64,000 bases of DNA, taken from assembly GCF_902167145.1 (NCBI RefSeq), contig NC_050098.1:14094501-14158500 (forward strand). Direction: 5' to 3'. The position numbers and the translations under genes are program-made. Position 1 is the first letter of the stretch. The number at the start of each line of letters is the position of its first letter. This document shows positions 20,634 to 31,169 of this stretch, in pieces. The stretch is from Zea mays (lineage: Eukaryota > Streptophyta > Magnoliopsida > Poales > Poaceae). The notes beneath the pieces are model-generated. The model ran no database searches, had not been told where the DNA came from, and saw only the letters and a program-made list of their open reading frames with translations.

Positions 20634-23600
20634 TTGCAGGTTTATGCATCCGGGGGTTCAAGCTGGATTATTGACAGCGGATGCACAAACCATATGACGG
20701 GGGAGAAGAAGATGTTCACCTCCTACGTCAAAAACAAAGATTCCCAAGATTCAATAATATTCGGTGATGGGAATCAAGGCAAGGTAAAAGGGCTAGGTAA
20801 AATTGCAATCTCAAATGAGCACTCTATCTCTAATGTGTTTTTAGTAGAGTCTCTTGGATATAATTTGCTATCTGTGAGTCAATTATGTCATATGGGATAT
20901 AACTGTTTGTTTACAAATGTAGATGTGTCTGTCTTTAGAAGATGTGATGGTTCACTAGCTTTTAAGGGTGTACTAGACGGCAAACTTTACTTAGTTGATT
21001 TTGCAAAAGAAGAGGCCGGTCTAGATGCATGCTTAATGGCTAAGACTTGCATGGGCCGGCTGTGGCATCGCCGCTTAGCACATGTGGGGATGAAGAACCT
21101 CCACAAGCTTCTAAAGGGAGAACACGTGGTAGGTCTAACCAATGTTCATTTCGAAAAAGATAGACCTTGTGCAGCTTGTCAAGCTGGGAAACAGGTGGGA
21201 GGCTCTCATCACACCAAAAATGTGATGACAACATCAAGACCCCTGGAGCTGCTACATATGGACCTCTTCGGACCCGTTGCCTATCTGAGCATAGGAGGAA
21301 GTAAGTATGGTCTAGTTATCGTTGATGACTTTTCCCGCTTCACTTGGGTGTTCTTTTTGCAGGATAAGTCTGAAACCCAAGGGACCCTCAAGCGCTTCCT
21401 AAGGAGAGCTCAAAATGAGTTTGAGCTCAAGGTGAAGAAGATAAGGAGCGACAACGGGTCCGAATTCAAGAACCTTCAAGTGGAGGAGTTTCTTGAGGAA
21501 GAGGGGATCAAGCACGAGTTCTCCGCTCCCTACACACCTCAGCAAAATGGTGTGGTAGAGAGGAAGAACAGGACGCTCATAGATATGGCGAGGACTATGC
21601 TTGGAGAATTCAAGACCCCCGAGTGCTTTTGGTCGGAAGCCGTGAACACGGCTTGCCACGCCATCAACAGGGTCTATCTTCACCGCCTCCTCAAGAAGAC
21701 GTCGTATGAGCTGCTAACCGGTAACAAACCTAATGTATCATATTTTCGTGTTTTTGGGAGTAAATGCTACATTCTAGTGAAGAAGGGTAGGAATTCCAAA
21801 TTTGCTCCCAAAGTCGTAGAAGGGTTTTTATTAGGTTATGATTCAAATACAAAGGCGTATAGAGTCTTCAACAAATCATCGGGTTTGGTTGAAGTCTCTA
21901 GCGACGTTGTATTTGATGAGACTAATGGCTCTCCAAGAGAGCAAGTTGTTGATTGTGATGATGTAGATGAAGAAGATGTTCCGACAGCCGCTATACGAAC
22001 CATGGCGATTGGAGAAGTGCGGCCACAGGAAAAAGATGAACGAGATCAACCTTCTTCATCAACAATGGTGCATCCCCCAACTCAAAACGATGAACAGGTT
22101 CATCAAGAGGAGTGTGATCAAGGGGGAGCACAAGATGATCATGTGATGGAGGAAGAAGCACAACCGGCACCTCCAACCCAAGTTCGAGCAATGATTCAAA
22201 GGGATCATCCTGTCGACCAAATTCTGGGTGATATTAGCAAGGGAGTAACTACTCGATCTCGATTAGTTAATTTTTGTGAGCATTACTCCTTTGTCTCTTC
22301 TATTGAGCCTTTCAGGGTAGAAGAGGCCTTGCTAGATCCGGACTGGGTGTTAGCCATGCAGGAGGAGCTCAACAACTTCAAGCGAAATGAAGTTTGGACA
22401 CTGGTGCCTCGTCCCAAGCAAAACGTTGTGGGAACCAAGTGGGTATTCCGCAACAAACAGGACGAGCACGGGGTGGTGACGAGGAACAAGGCTCGACTTG
22501 TGGCAAAAGGTTATGCCCAAGTCGCAGGTTTGGACTTTGAGGAGACGTTTGCTCCTGTGGCTAGGCTAGAATCAATTCGTATCTTGCTAGCATATGCCGC
22601 TCACCATTCTTTCAGGTTGTTCCAAATGGATGTGAAGAGCACTTTCCTCAACGGGCCAATCAAGGAGGAGGTGTACGTGGAGCAACCCCCTGGCTTCGAG
22701 GATGAACGGTACCCCGACCACGTGTGTAAGCTCTCTAAGGCGCTCTATGGACTTAAGCAAGCCCCAAGAGCATGGTATGAATGCCTTAGAGACTTTCTAA
22801 TTGTTAATGCTTTCAAGGTTGGGAAAGCCGATCCAACTCTTTTTACTAAGACATGTGATGGTGATTTGTTTGTGTGCCAAATTTATGTCGATGACATAAT
22901 ATTTGGTTCTACTAACCAAAAGTCTTGTGAAGAGTTTAGCAGGGTGATGACGCAGAAATTCGAGATGTCAATGATGGGCGAGTTGAACTACTTCCTTGGG
23001 TTCCAAGTGAAGCAACTCAAAGATGGCACCTTCATCTCCCAAACGAAGTACACGCAAGATCTGCTAAAGCGGTTTGGGATGAAGGACGCCAAGCCCGCAA
23101 AGACTTCGATGGGGACCGACGGACACACCGACCTCAACAAAGGAGGTAAGTCTGTTGATCAAAAAGCATACCGGTCAATGATAGGGTCTTTACTTTATTT
23201 ATGTGCTAGTAGACCGGACATTATGCTTAGCGTATGCATGTGTGCTAGATTTCAATCTGATCCTAAGGAGTGTCACTTAGTGGCGGTGAAGCGAATTCTT
23301 AGATATTTGGTTGCTACGCCTTGCTTCGGGCTCTGGTATCCAAAGGGGTCTACCTTTGACTTGGTTGGATACTCAGATTCCGACTATGCTGGATGTAAGG
23401 TCGATAGGAAGAGTACATCGGGGACGTGCCAATTCTTAGGAAGGTCCCTGGTGTCATGGAACTCTAAGAAACAAACCTCCGTTGCCCTATCCACCGCTGA
23501 GGCCGAGTACGTTGCCGCAGGACAGTGTTGCGCGCAACTACTTTAGATGAGGCAAACCCTCAGGGACTTTGGCTACAATCTGAGCAAAGTCCCACTCCTA

Positions 23601-23837
23601 TGTGACAATGAGAGTGCTATCCGCATGGCGGAAAATCCTGTTGAACACAGCCGCACAAAGCACATTGACATCCGGCATCACTTTTTGAGAGACCACCAGC
23701 AAAAGGGAGATATCGAAGTGTTTCATGTTAGCACCGAGAACCAGCTAGCCGATATCTTCACTAAGCCTCTAGATGAGAAGACCTTTTGCAGGTTGCGTAG
23801 CGAGCTAAATGTCTTAGATTCGCGAAACCTGGATTGA
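20634..23837 (+). pseudogene. pol: Element B pol with one premature stop
   Basis: Copia-order polyprotein of 1067 codons: protease (D-S-G-C-T-N-H-M near residue 14), GAG-pre-integrase zinc region, integrase (H-M-D-L-F, R-S-D-N-G-S and G-V-V-E-R-K), RT (Y-V-D-D-I-I), and RNase H (S-D-S-D-Y-A-G and A-E-A-E-Y-V). Codon 971 is TAG (23544-23546) where E has TGG (Trp), a G-to-A transition that removes the end of RNase H. The first codons lie in a different frame from gag and follow gag TAA by 7 bp, right after the acceptor-like TTTGCCTTGCAG. No ATG starts the frame, so pol needs frameshifting, splicing or another device. Confidence 0.9.
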
Positions 23838-24624
23838 TTTATAGCATACATGTGTTTATGCCGTTAATCATGTTCATTCTGCATTATGTTGCTTATTATG
23901 GTGCTCAAGTTGTACAAGCACTCCCCGGACCTCACAAGTCCTGGTGCCAGTCATGCACATATTTAGGGGGAGATGTGTTACAACTTGACCCTTTGAGACT
24001 AACCGTTTGTTTGAGTTTGATTGTTTTAGTCTCAAAGAAGGTTTGAAAGGGAAAGGTGGACTTGGACCGTGAAAGACTTCCACTGCACTCCGATGAGAGG
24101 GTAACTTATTCCAAGTTCATCTTTAAACTCTTATTGTCTATTTGCTCTTAATTGAAGATTTTGGTGAGGCAATGGGGTTAAAGGGGCCAAGATTGATCCC
24201 GTTTTGGTGTTTGATACCAAAGGGGGAGAAAATAAAGGCCAAAGCAATAAATGGATCAGCTACCACTTGAGAAACTTTGAAAATAGTAGGATAGAGCTTT
24301 TGGTTTGTCAAAACTCTTGCATTGTCTCTTTTGTCAAAAGTTGGCCTCTTGTGGGGAGAAGTGTTGATTATGGGAAAAAGGGGGAGTTTTTGGAATCTTG
24401 AATCAATTTTCTTTGGAAAACCTCTCTTTATGTCTCTACAAGTGGATTTGACTTAGAGATAGGATTTTGTGTTTGATTTGCAAAAACAAACCAAGTGGTG
24501 GCAAAGGATGATCCATATATGCCAAATTGAATCAAAATAAACTTGAGTTTTTATTTGAAGTGATATTGCACTTGTTCTAGTTGCCTTATGTTGTGTTGGC
24601 ATAAATCACCAAAAAGGGGGAGAT
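23838..24624 (+). other. Element B 3' non-coding region with multiple polypurine motifs
   Basis: No convincing gene. TTAGGGGGAGATG (near 23964), AAAGGGGGAGAAA (near 24219), AAAAAGGGGGAG (near 24376) and AAAAAGGGGGAGA (24611-24623) are spread across it, the last adjoining the 3' LTR. Multiple polypurine tracts are a described Sirevirus feature. The env-like gene of some Sireviruses is absent. Confidence 0.8.
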
Positions 24625-25898
24625 TGAAAGGGAAATGTGCCCTTGGGCCATTTCTAAGTATTTTGGTGATTGAGTGCCAACACAAGTGCTTAAATGTGAA
24701 TCTATGCCCATGAATGAACAAAGTGCAAATCAAGAGCAAAGGTATGTTTCTAAGTCTTAGTACATTGGTTTTGTGTACTAATATACTTGTCTAAGTATCA
24801 GAAACAGAAAAAAGAAGAAAAGAGAAGTGTTGGCTGTGTACAGCCAAGAGGCTGTTTCGGTCTGGGGCACCGGACTGTCCGGTGGTGCACCGGACAGTGT
24901 CCGGTGCGCCAGGCTGGCTCGAGCGAAGTGGCCGCTCTCGGGAATTCGCCGACGACGTACGGCTAAAATTCACCGGACTGTCCGGTGTGCACCGGACTGT
25001 CCGGTGAGCCAACGGTCGGCCGAGCCAACGGTCGGCCGCGCGATCTGCGCGGGACACGTGGTCGAGCCAACGGCTAGAAGGGGGCACCGGACTGTCCGGT
25101 GTGCACCGGACATGTCCGGTGCGCCAACGGCTCCCGCATCTGCAACGGTCGGCTTCGCCATTTAAGGAAGGAAATCGGGCACCGGACAGTGTCCGGTGTG
25201 CACCGGACAGTGTCCGGTGTGCACCGGACTGTCCGGTGCGCCCGACGACTGAAGGCAAGGATGGCCTTCCAGATTTGTTCTCAACGGCTCCTAGCCGCCT
25301 TGGGGCTATAAAAGGGACCCCTAGGCGCATGGAGGAGACAACCAAGCAACCTTAGAGCACTCTTGATCATCCACACTCAGTCTTTGCGCATTCGTTTGTC
25401 ATTCTCAGTGATTCGAGCTCCGTTCTAGTGAGAACTTTGAGATAGTCTTTTGAGCTCGATTCTTGGCCGTGTGTGTGCGCATTTTGCTGTGGATTTGTGT
25501 GTGTTGCTTCCCTTCCTTACTCCGTGATTCTTTGTGAACATCAAAGGTGTAAGGGCGAGAGGCTCCAAGTTGTGGAGATTCCTCGCGAACGGGATAAGAA
25601 AAGAAAAGCATAACACTGTGGTATTCAAGTTGATCATTGGATCACTTGAGAGGAGTTGAGTGCAACTCTCGTCCATTGGGACGCCACAACGTGGAGTAGG
25701 CAAGTTTTGTACTTGGCCGAACCACGGGATAAATCATTGTGTCTTCTCTGTGTTAAATTCTTTGTGATTATCGTATTGTGCAAGACCTTCTCTCTAGCCA
25801 CTTGGCGATTATTGCGCTAACACTTAACAAGTTTTTGTGGCTATAAGTTTAAGTTTCACAGGATCACCTATTCACCCCCCCCCCTCTAGGTGCTCTCA
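24625..25898 (+). repeat. Element B 3' LTR
   Basis: At 1274 bp it is 22 bp longer than the 5' LTR. The difference equals one extra 21-bp CACCGGACAGTGTCCGGTG-type unit near 25200 and one extra C in the C-run near 25876-25884. AATCT follows. Confidence 0.93.
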
Positions 25899-25903
25899 AA
25901 TCT

Positions 25904-26163
25904 TACTAAACTTCTTGAGCTCATGGCGCTTAGAAGTTACGGACGGCGCGTCGGAGCCGGAGGTGGATGACGATGAAGAGTCGGTCTCGTAGTAGACCAC
26001 CTTCCTCATCTTCTTTTTCTTTTCACCACTCCGATGCGACTTGTGTGAAGGGGATTCCTTCTCCTTCCCCTTGTTGTGGGACTCTCCCGATGGAGCCTTC
26101 CCATGGCTTGTAACGGGCTTATCGCCGGTCACCATCTCCTTCTTGGCGTGATCTCCCGACATC
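25904..26163 (-). pseudogene. gag: Element A gag, N-terminal part
   Basis: From ATG at 26163 on the minus strand this encodes about 87 residues, M-M-S-G-D-H-A-K-K-E..., Lys/Ser-rich with a K-K-K-K-M-R-K-V-V-Y-Y-E motif also seen near the gag start of B and E. It is cut by element B and continues on the far side of B at 2534. Confidence 0.8.
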
Positions 26164-26196
26164 ACTTCTAGCGGTTAGGCTCTAATGAAACATCGG

Positions 26197-26208
26197 GCTT
26201 TGATACCA
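26197..26208 (-). other. Element A primer-binding site
   Basis: TGGTATCAAAGC on the minus strand starts two bases after the LTR end at 26211. It is the same sequence as in element B. Only about 33 bp separate it from the gag start, an unusually short leader. Confidence 0.75.
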
Positions 26209-26210
26209 AT

Positions 26211-27374
26211 TGAAAGTTGCCTAGAGGGGGGTGAATAGGCGGAATCTGAAAATTACAAACTTAAGCACAACTACAAGCCGGGGTTAGCGTTAGAAATATA
26301 AAACGAGTCCGAAAGAGAGGGAGAAATCAAATCACAAGCAAATGAGAATGGATGACACGGTGATTTGTTTTACCAAGGTTCGGTTCTTACAAACCTACTC
26401 CCTGTTGAGGTGGTCACAAAGACCGGGTCTCTTTCAACCCTTTCCCTCTCTCAAACGGTCACTTAGACCGAGTGAGCTTCTCTTCTTAATCAAATGGGAC
26501 ACTAAGTCCACTACAAGGACCACCACACAATTGGTGTCTCTTATTTTGATTACAAGTGTTATGGAAACAAGAATGAGGAAGAAGAAAAGCAATCCAAGCG
26601 CAAGAGCTCAAAAGAACACAAAAGTCTCTCTCTCTAGTCACTAATTTGTTTGGAGTGAATCAGGACTTGGGAGATGATTTGATCTCTTTGTTTGTGTCTT
26701 GTATCGAATGTTATAGGTCTTGTATGAGGTGTGAAGGCTGAAAACTTGGATGTCATAAATGTGGGATGGTTGGGGGTATTTATAGCCCCAACCACCAAAA
26801 TGGCCATTGGGGATGGCTTCTGTCGACGGGCGCACCGGACAGTCCGGTGTGCCACTGGACACTGTCCGGTGCACCAGCCACGTCACCCAACTGTTAGGGT
26901 TCGACCGTTGGAGCTCTGACTTGTGGGGCCACCGGACAGTCCGGTGGTGCACCGGACAGGTCCTGTAGACTGTCCGGTGCGCCTTCTGGCGCCTGCTCTG
27001 ACTTCTCCGCGCGCAGGCGCACAATGTAGCGCATTTAATGCCTTCTGCAGACGACCGTTTGCGTGAAGTAGTCGTTGCTCCGTTGGCACACCGGACAGTC
27101 CGGTGAATTATAGCGGAGCGGCCTCCCAAAATCCCGAAGCTGGCAAGTTCAGCGTCGATCTCCCTGGTGCATCGGACACTGTCCGGTGGCACACCGGACA
27201 GTCCAGTGCGCCAGACCAGGGCTGCCTTCGGTATACTTTGCTCCTTTTATTTGAACCCTTTCTTTTGACTTGTATTGGTTTGTTGTGAACCTTTGGCACC
27301 TGTAGAACATAATTTTTAGAGCAAACTAGTTAGTCCAAAAATTTATGAAAAGGTCTGACCCTATTTCCCTTTCA
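26211..27374 (-). repeat. Element A 5' LTR
   Basis: The 1164-bp LTR reads TGAAAGGGAAAT to GCAACTTTCA on the minus strand. It has CACCGGAC/GTCCGGTG palindromes (for example near 26831, 26935 and 27091) and a TATA box CTATAAATA (minus strand, about 26778-26786). Plus-strand AAAAC (27375-27379) should be one copy of its target duplication; the other is outside the window. Confidence 0.85.
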
Positions 27375-27379
27375 AAAAC

Positions 27380-27752
27380 TGACAGGATGGGTGTTTCTAC
27401 CATCAACGGGCAAAAATTACCTCCTAAACTAAAAATTCCCTGTGCTGCTGGGATTTTTTCCCATGGAGTTGAAGATGAATTTACGAGGTTCTGTCATTAT
27501 CTTGTAGTATCATTTTTCCTAAAATTGTAATTATTTTATTTTATTGCTTTCATATTACAGGTGAGAAGAACTGCCTGCAAATCATTAGGAGCGCTAGCAA
27601 AGTTTTCTACTCAGTACACAGAGAAGGCCTTGGACTTGTTGATGGACATGATGAATGATGATACAGAAGCAGTTAGGCTGCATGCTCTAGAAGCACTATT
27701 TCGTATGGCAACATATGGATGTTTGAGTGTGCAGGAGAAGCACATGCATATG
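27380..27752 (+). pseudogene. Fragment of a SIEL / Integrator subunit 4-like HEAT-repeat gene
   Basis: Two exon pieces are seen. The first (to about 27498) ends with G-I-F-S-H-G-V-E-D-E-F. The second (27562-27752, after TTACAG) encodes V-R-R-T-A-C-K-S-L-G, L-L-M-D-M-M-N-D-D and V-Q-E-K-H-M-H-M, a HEAT-repeat sequence resembling plant SIEL, the Integrator subunit 4 relative. The frame does not close across the first intron; one base appears lost near 27493. A GT donor follows 27752. The 5' portion is cut by element A and nothing of the rest of the gene follows. Confidence 0.6.
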
Positions 27753-27914
27753 GTATTAACTATGAACATACTCCGTTCACAAATGCATGACTGGTAGGTA
27801 CAGTCAATAATTTCTATTGCGTAATTTATGATCTCCATATTTTAGTTAATAACATGGTCTTTATTTTTCCCATTTCAGTTACCGGGAAAGCTCTAGCTGA
27901 ACCACAGTAGGAAA

Positions 27915-28062
27915 GTATATTTTTCAATTGAATGGAGAGCTGGATGTTGACCCAGATGATTTTAGCTTGGAGAAATATTTATCTGCAAAAACTCTTGTTT
28001 CTTCAAGGTCCTTCCAGATAGATAACTATCATGGATCTGGAATGGTTCCATTGGCTGACTAA
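27915..28062 (+). pseudogene. Fragment of a SETD6/Rubisco-LSMT-like SET-domain gene
   Basis: One frame reads L-N-G-E-L-D-V-D-P-D-D-F-S-L-E-K-Y-L, then S-F-Q-I-D-N-Y-H-G and M-V-P-L-A-D before a stop. V-P-L-A-D is usually followed by the F-N-H catalytic region in plant lysine methyltransferases of this group. The sequence around its left edge is out of frame. Identification is by remembered family motifs only. Confidence 0.45.
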
Positions 28063-28999
28063 GTTTCTTGCTGATTCTGTAATTAGATACTTTATTTACC
28101 TGGTTATATCGGAAATGATACATCAGTTCAGCATGTATTTCGGCAACTATTTCTGTGTAGTATTAATCTAGGTGGCTGAAGTGGCTGCATGGCTGTGTGT
28201 AATACAACAAATACCAGTAGAGTAGTGTCATGTATGCATCTGTGGATGTATTATGCATTTTTTGTAGAAAAACTATACTTTTAATCGAGCGAGAACATAG
28301 TACCATGCTTTTATTGTTCTCCTGCTCTTACATGACATTGTGTTACACAGTGATACAAATAACTTTCTTTTGGGGCAGTGTAGCCACAAATGCCTTTATC
28401 CCCTTCCATTCCGATTTTTTTGTTGAATTCAGGTTCCTGATGATGTTCTAATCTACAGATGTGTTAGAAGACGACCAGATCCTGTGTGACTGGCAAGATT
28501 TACCATTTAAAAACTATGCCCCCCCCCCCCCCCGCGGAAAATGATGTTAATGTCCACCCAGTAACTTTTTGTTTTGTTTCCTATCATCTGAAGATCAAAG
28601 ATCCTAAGAAATAGTTTCTGGTTTATGGGTCTAGCAGAGCCAGAAGTGAGCACCTACAACCCTTTTAAGTTAAGCAACACAAGTTGAATTCATTGGAGCA
28701 TGTGGTTTGTTACCAAGATCCATTGTATATACATATGACTTATCAATGATTTTCAGGTTGTTGTAACTATCCAGTATCATAAAACTGACCTGTTACCTAG
28801 GGGGAAACACTGCATGAGTGTTGTTGGTATCCTTGTCTGGTGAGCGAAAATCTCTCTTATCTTTTGTTTCTCTTCTTCATTTGATTCAGTCCAGTCATTT
28901 CCTTAAATTATTTATAGATATGAGGTGGAAGGGGTGATTCTATTGCAGGAGGAGGAGGGAGTGATTCTCCTGGAGGTGGAGGAGGATGAAGTGGTGATC
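28063..28999. other. Unassigned stretch between gene fragments
   Basis: AT-rich with no ORF I can support. It contains a run of 15 C at 28519-28533 and pieces that look like 3' UTR or intron sequence of captured genes. Confidence 0.4.
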
Positions 29000-29180
29000 G
29001 ACTTCAAGCCAACTCCAAGTGCCATGTCGACCTCTGCCTCCGCTCCCTGCACACATCCCTCCCAATCGTCTTCAAGGTCCAAACCTCCTCCCCGTTCAAG
29101 TTCCTCGTCAGCACGTTGTGCGGTGCCATGTTGCCGCTTTCCTCGGTGTCCATATGCGTGGTGCGAGGCATCCCGCTTCA
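29000..29180 (+). pseudogene. Fragment of an MSP-domain (VAP-like) gene
   Basis: One frame reads L-P-I-V-F-K-V-Q-T-S-S-P-F-K-F-L-V-S, close to the 'F-K-V-x-T-[ST]-x-P' strand of major sperm protein domains in plant VAP-like proteins. Stops and a degraded end show it is not functional. It is on the same strand as the other two fragments. Confidence 0.45.
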
Positions 29181-29284
29181 TCTCTAATCACCTTTATGTG
29201 CACATCATCCATATGTGACCCCCTTCTCCATATAATTTCAACAAATTTTACTCTTTTGGGCTCTGTGTAATTTTATTGGTAAAA

Positions 29285-29390
29285 TCTCTACTACTTATTA
29301 ACACTGCAAAGTTAACCTGTCATTCCATGTTATATATATATTTTTATTGGTATTATATGATCCCGTTGCAACGCACGGGCACTCACCTAG
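29285..29390 (+). mobile_element. Possible 106-bp miniature Helitron
   Basis: TCTCTACTACTTAT at 29285 fits the maize Helitron 5' consensus as I recall it (TCTMTAYTAMYHNW). Only 106 bp later lies a full 3' terminus with hairpin and CTAG. Flanking bases are A on the left and T on the right, as expected for AT insertion. The 5' match could be chance, in which case only the 3' end is real. Confidence 0.5.
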
Positions 29391-29818
29391 TAAATTCAAA
29401 AGACAACAAAAAAAATCTTCAACCCATGCACCCATCTTCAAACCGAGAATCTTCTTTGCCCCAAACTTCGCCAGACTTTATAGGACTCTTTCATCGTCGA
29501 CCACAATTGTATCCACATAAACATTGCCCTTGTCCTCTAAAAAATCTACATGCCTTCGTGCTCTATAAAATCTACATATTCCTCTCATCGATCATCAAAG
29601 CATCAGCTTAAGTTTCCAGTACCAGAACAATGGCACCCAACTTCATGCCTAAAAGCCTAAGCTTGGACCACATGCCTGCCCCCATTCACCCAGTGGTGCA
29701 TCAACGCCATATCCCTTTGCATTTGCACCACACCATCAGCATCGGCATTCTCACAACCAACAATGAATCTCTCGATTGTAAAAAAACCCTCCCATCCTAG
29801 CCTTCTTATGTTACCTTC
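29391..29818. other. No gene recognised
   Basis: AT-moderate sequence with a weak 60-codon minus-strand frame (29657-29887) that runs into the solo LTR and has no recognisable domain. CCTTC at 29814-29818 is the left duplication of the solo LTR. Confidence 0.4.
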
Positions 29819-31164
29819 TGAAAGTCGCCTGGAGGAGGGTGAATAGGCGAAACCAGAAAATACATAAACTTTTAACACATGCTTCACCCGAGGTTAGCGT
29901 TAGAATCGGAGTGCGGAAGAGTAGTTCTTCTTGCTACGAGTTGCTCAATCAATGCAGATAACTTTGGAAGCCAACTCAAAACAATTGCAAGCAAGACAAC
30001 TAGAGAGGGGAGACGGAAGAAGAAAATCTCAAAGATTGAGATCAATGCAAATACATGGACGATTTGTTTCCCGAGGTTCAACTCCAAAGAGTTTACGTCC
30101 CCGTTGAGGACTCCATAAAGGATGAGTCTCTTTCAACCCTTTCCCTCTCTTACATGGTCATGAAGACCCGATGAGTGTTTCTCACTATCATGGGGACACC
30201 AAGTCCCGCAAGGACCTCCACACAAAATATTCTAAGTCTCTTGCCTCGCTTTACAATCAAGAGAATGAGGAAGGGAGTGAAGTGAAAATCTCGAATCAAG
30301 GACACAAGAACTCACAACTCTCTTTTGCTCAAGCCACTAAGTCTCTCAAATGCAAAACAGATCAAACGTGACACAGAATTAGCTTTGAATGCCTAGAGAA
30401 GTTGTACTTAATGTGTAGTAGGTTAGAGCAAATCTTGTGTCTTCAATATGCTGGTTGGGGGTATTTATAGTCTCTAACCACCAAATGAACTGTTGGAAAA
30501 TTCTGCACAAAAGTGGTCTAACAATGGTGCACCTGACCGTGAACACTGGCTTTGCAGGTTACTATTCCGATGGTGTTAGCCGACCATTGGAACATGTCAG
30601 ACGGTCCAGTGCGCCAGCTCAGAGAAGTCCTGATTTACATGCTCTCTGTGTAGATGGTCTGGTGCGCCACCGGACGGTCCGGTGAGCCAGCCAGTAGCCC
30701 ATTTTTCTTTGCTTTGTGCAAATCTTTTATGAAGCCTTTTGACCGACTTTGAAGATATTTCTATGACTTAGACAAACACTTGCAATGACAATCCAACTAG
30801 TCTAAGTTACATTTCTTGGACTTTTTCTTCTCTCTTTCTCATAAAGCTGTTTTTGCTCTAACTAGCTCCAAATGAGTGTTTTTTGTAAATTTGAGTCATC
30901 CAACCTCCTTAGATGTATCAAATATGTTCCTAGGGGTGTATTTAACTTAAGTACTTAACCAAAGTGTGAAACTTGATATTCTTCATATTTTCCAAGTTTT
31001 ACCCCTTTGTGGTTGGATTTGAGCTGTTTTGACTTAGAATTGAGTTGAGTGGACTTTTGCACATGTAAATCAAAGACTATGCAAACTAGTTAGTCCATAA
31101 GGTCGTGATAGTCATAAAGCACCAAAAATAATTAGAGAAAATGGTTAAATCCATTTCCCTTTCA
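29819..31164 (-). repeat. Solo LTR of a Sirevirus-like element
   Basis: The 1346-bp sequence runs from TGAAAGTCGCC to CCCTTTCA on the plus strand and is flanked by CCTTC on both sides (29814-29818, 31165-31169). It has the same ends and layout as the LTR of element A, with a minus-strand TATA (CTATAAATAC near 30461-30470), so the parent element pointed left. Palindromes are degraded (for example near 30660-30685), which suggests greater age. Unequal recombination between two LTRs would leave this structure. Confidence 0.9.
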
Positions 31165-31169
31165 CCTTC

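Larger units (their letters stand above)
2540..25898 (+). mobile_element. Element B: Sirevirus (Opie/Ji-like copia), split by element C
   Basis: Element B has both LTRs (2540-3791 and 24625-25898), a primer-binding site, gag, pol, and a 3' non-coding stretch with repeated polypurine motifs. Removing element C and one copy of its duplication leaves about 8.96 kb, a usual Sirevirus size. By eye the LTRs differ at seven positions, all transitions, plus one 21-bp repeat unit and one C in a C-run. Seven in 1252 bp is about 0.56%. At 1.3e-8 substitutions per site per year this is roughly 0.2 million years. Gag and pol each carry one in-frame stop, so the copy is probably non-autonomous. Confidence 0.93.
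1..27374 (-). mobile_element. Element A: Sirevirus-like (Ty1/copia) retrotransposon, partial
   Basis: This minus-strand element is the outermost layer of the left stack. Its 5' LTR lies at 26211-27374, its primer-binding site at 26197-26208, the start of gag at 25904-26163, the rest of gag at 161-2534, and the first codons of pol at 1-150. Element B has split it within gag. The remainder of pol and the 3' LTR lie left of the window. The broken gag frames and the insertion of B inside it make it older than B. The LTR start (TGAAAGGGAAAT) and end, read on the minus strand, match the Sirevirus pattern of elements B and E. The family name (Opie, Ji or a relative) cannot be settled by eye. Confidence 0.85.
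27380..29390 (+). mobile_element. 3' part of a Helitron carrying captured gene fragments
   Basis: Three fragments of unrelated genes lie in the same orientation, with intron remnants, upstream of a typical maize Helitron 3' end. That end is the stem CCCGT/ACGGG in CCCGTTGCAACGCACGGG, then CACCTAG at 29390 followed by T. The 5' end is not visible and may lie left of the window, because element A interrupts the region. Same-strand capture of several gene pieces is typical of maize Helitrons. Alternatively the fragments belong to another structure and only the small unit 29285-29390 is a Helitron. Confidence 0.55.

Noticed and set aside
28519..28533. Run of 15 C as a possible regulatory G-quadruplex site
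   Set aside because: A single homopolymer, commonly unstable or mis-sized in sequencing, with no repeated G-tract arrangement.
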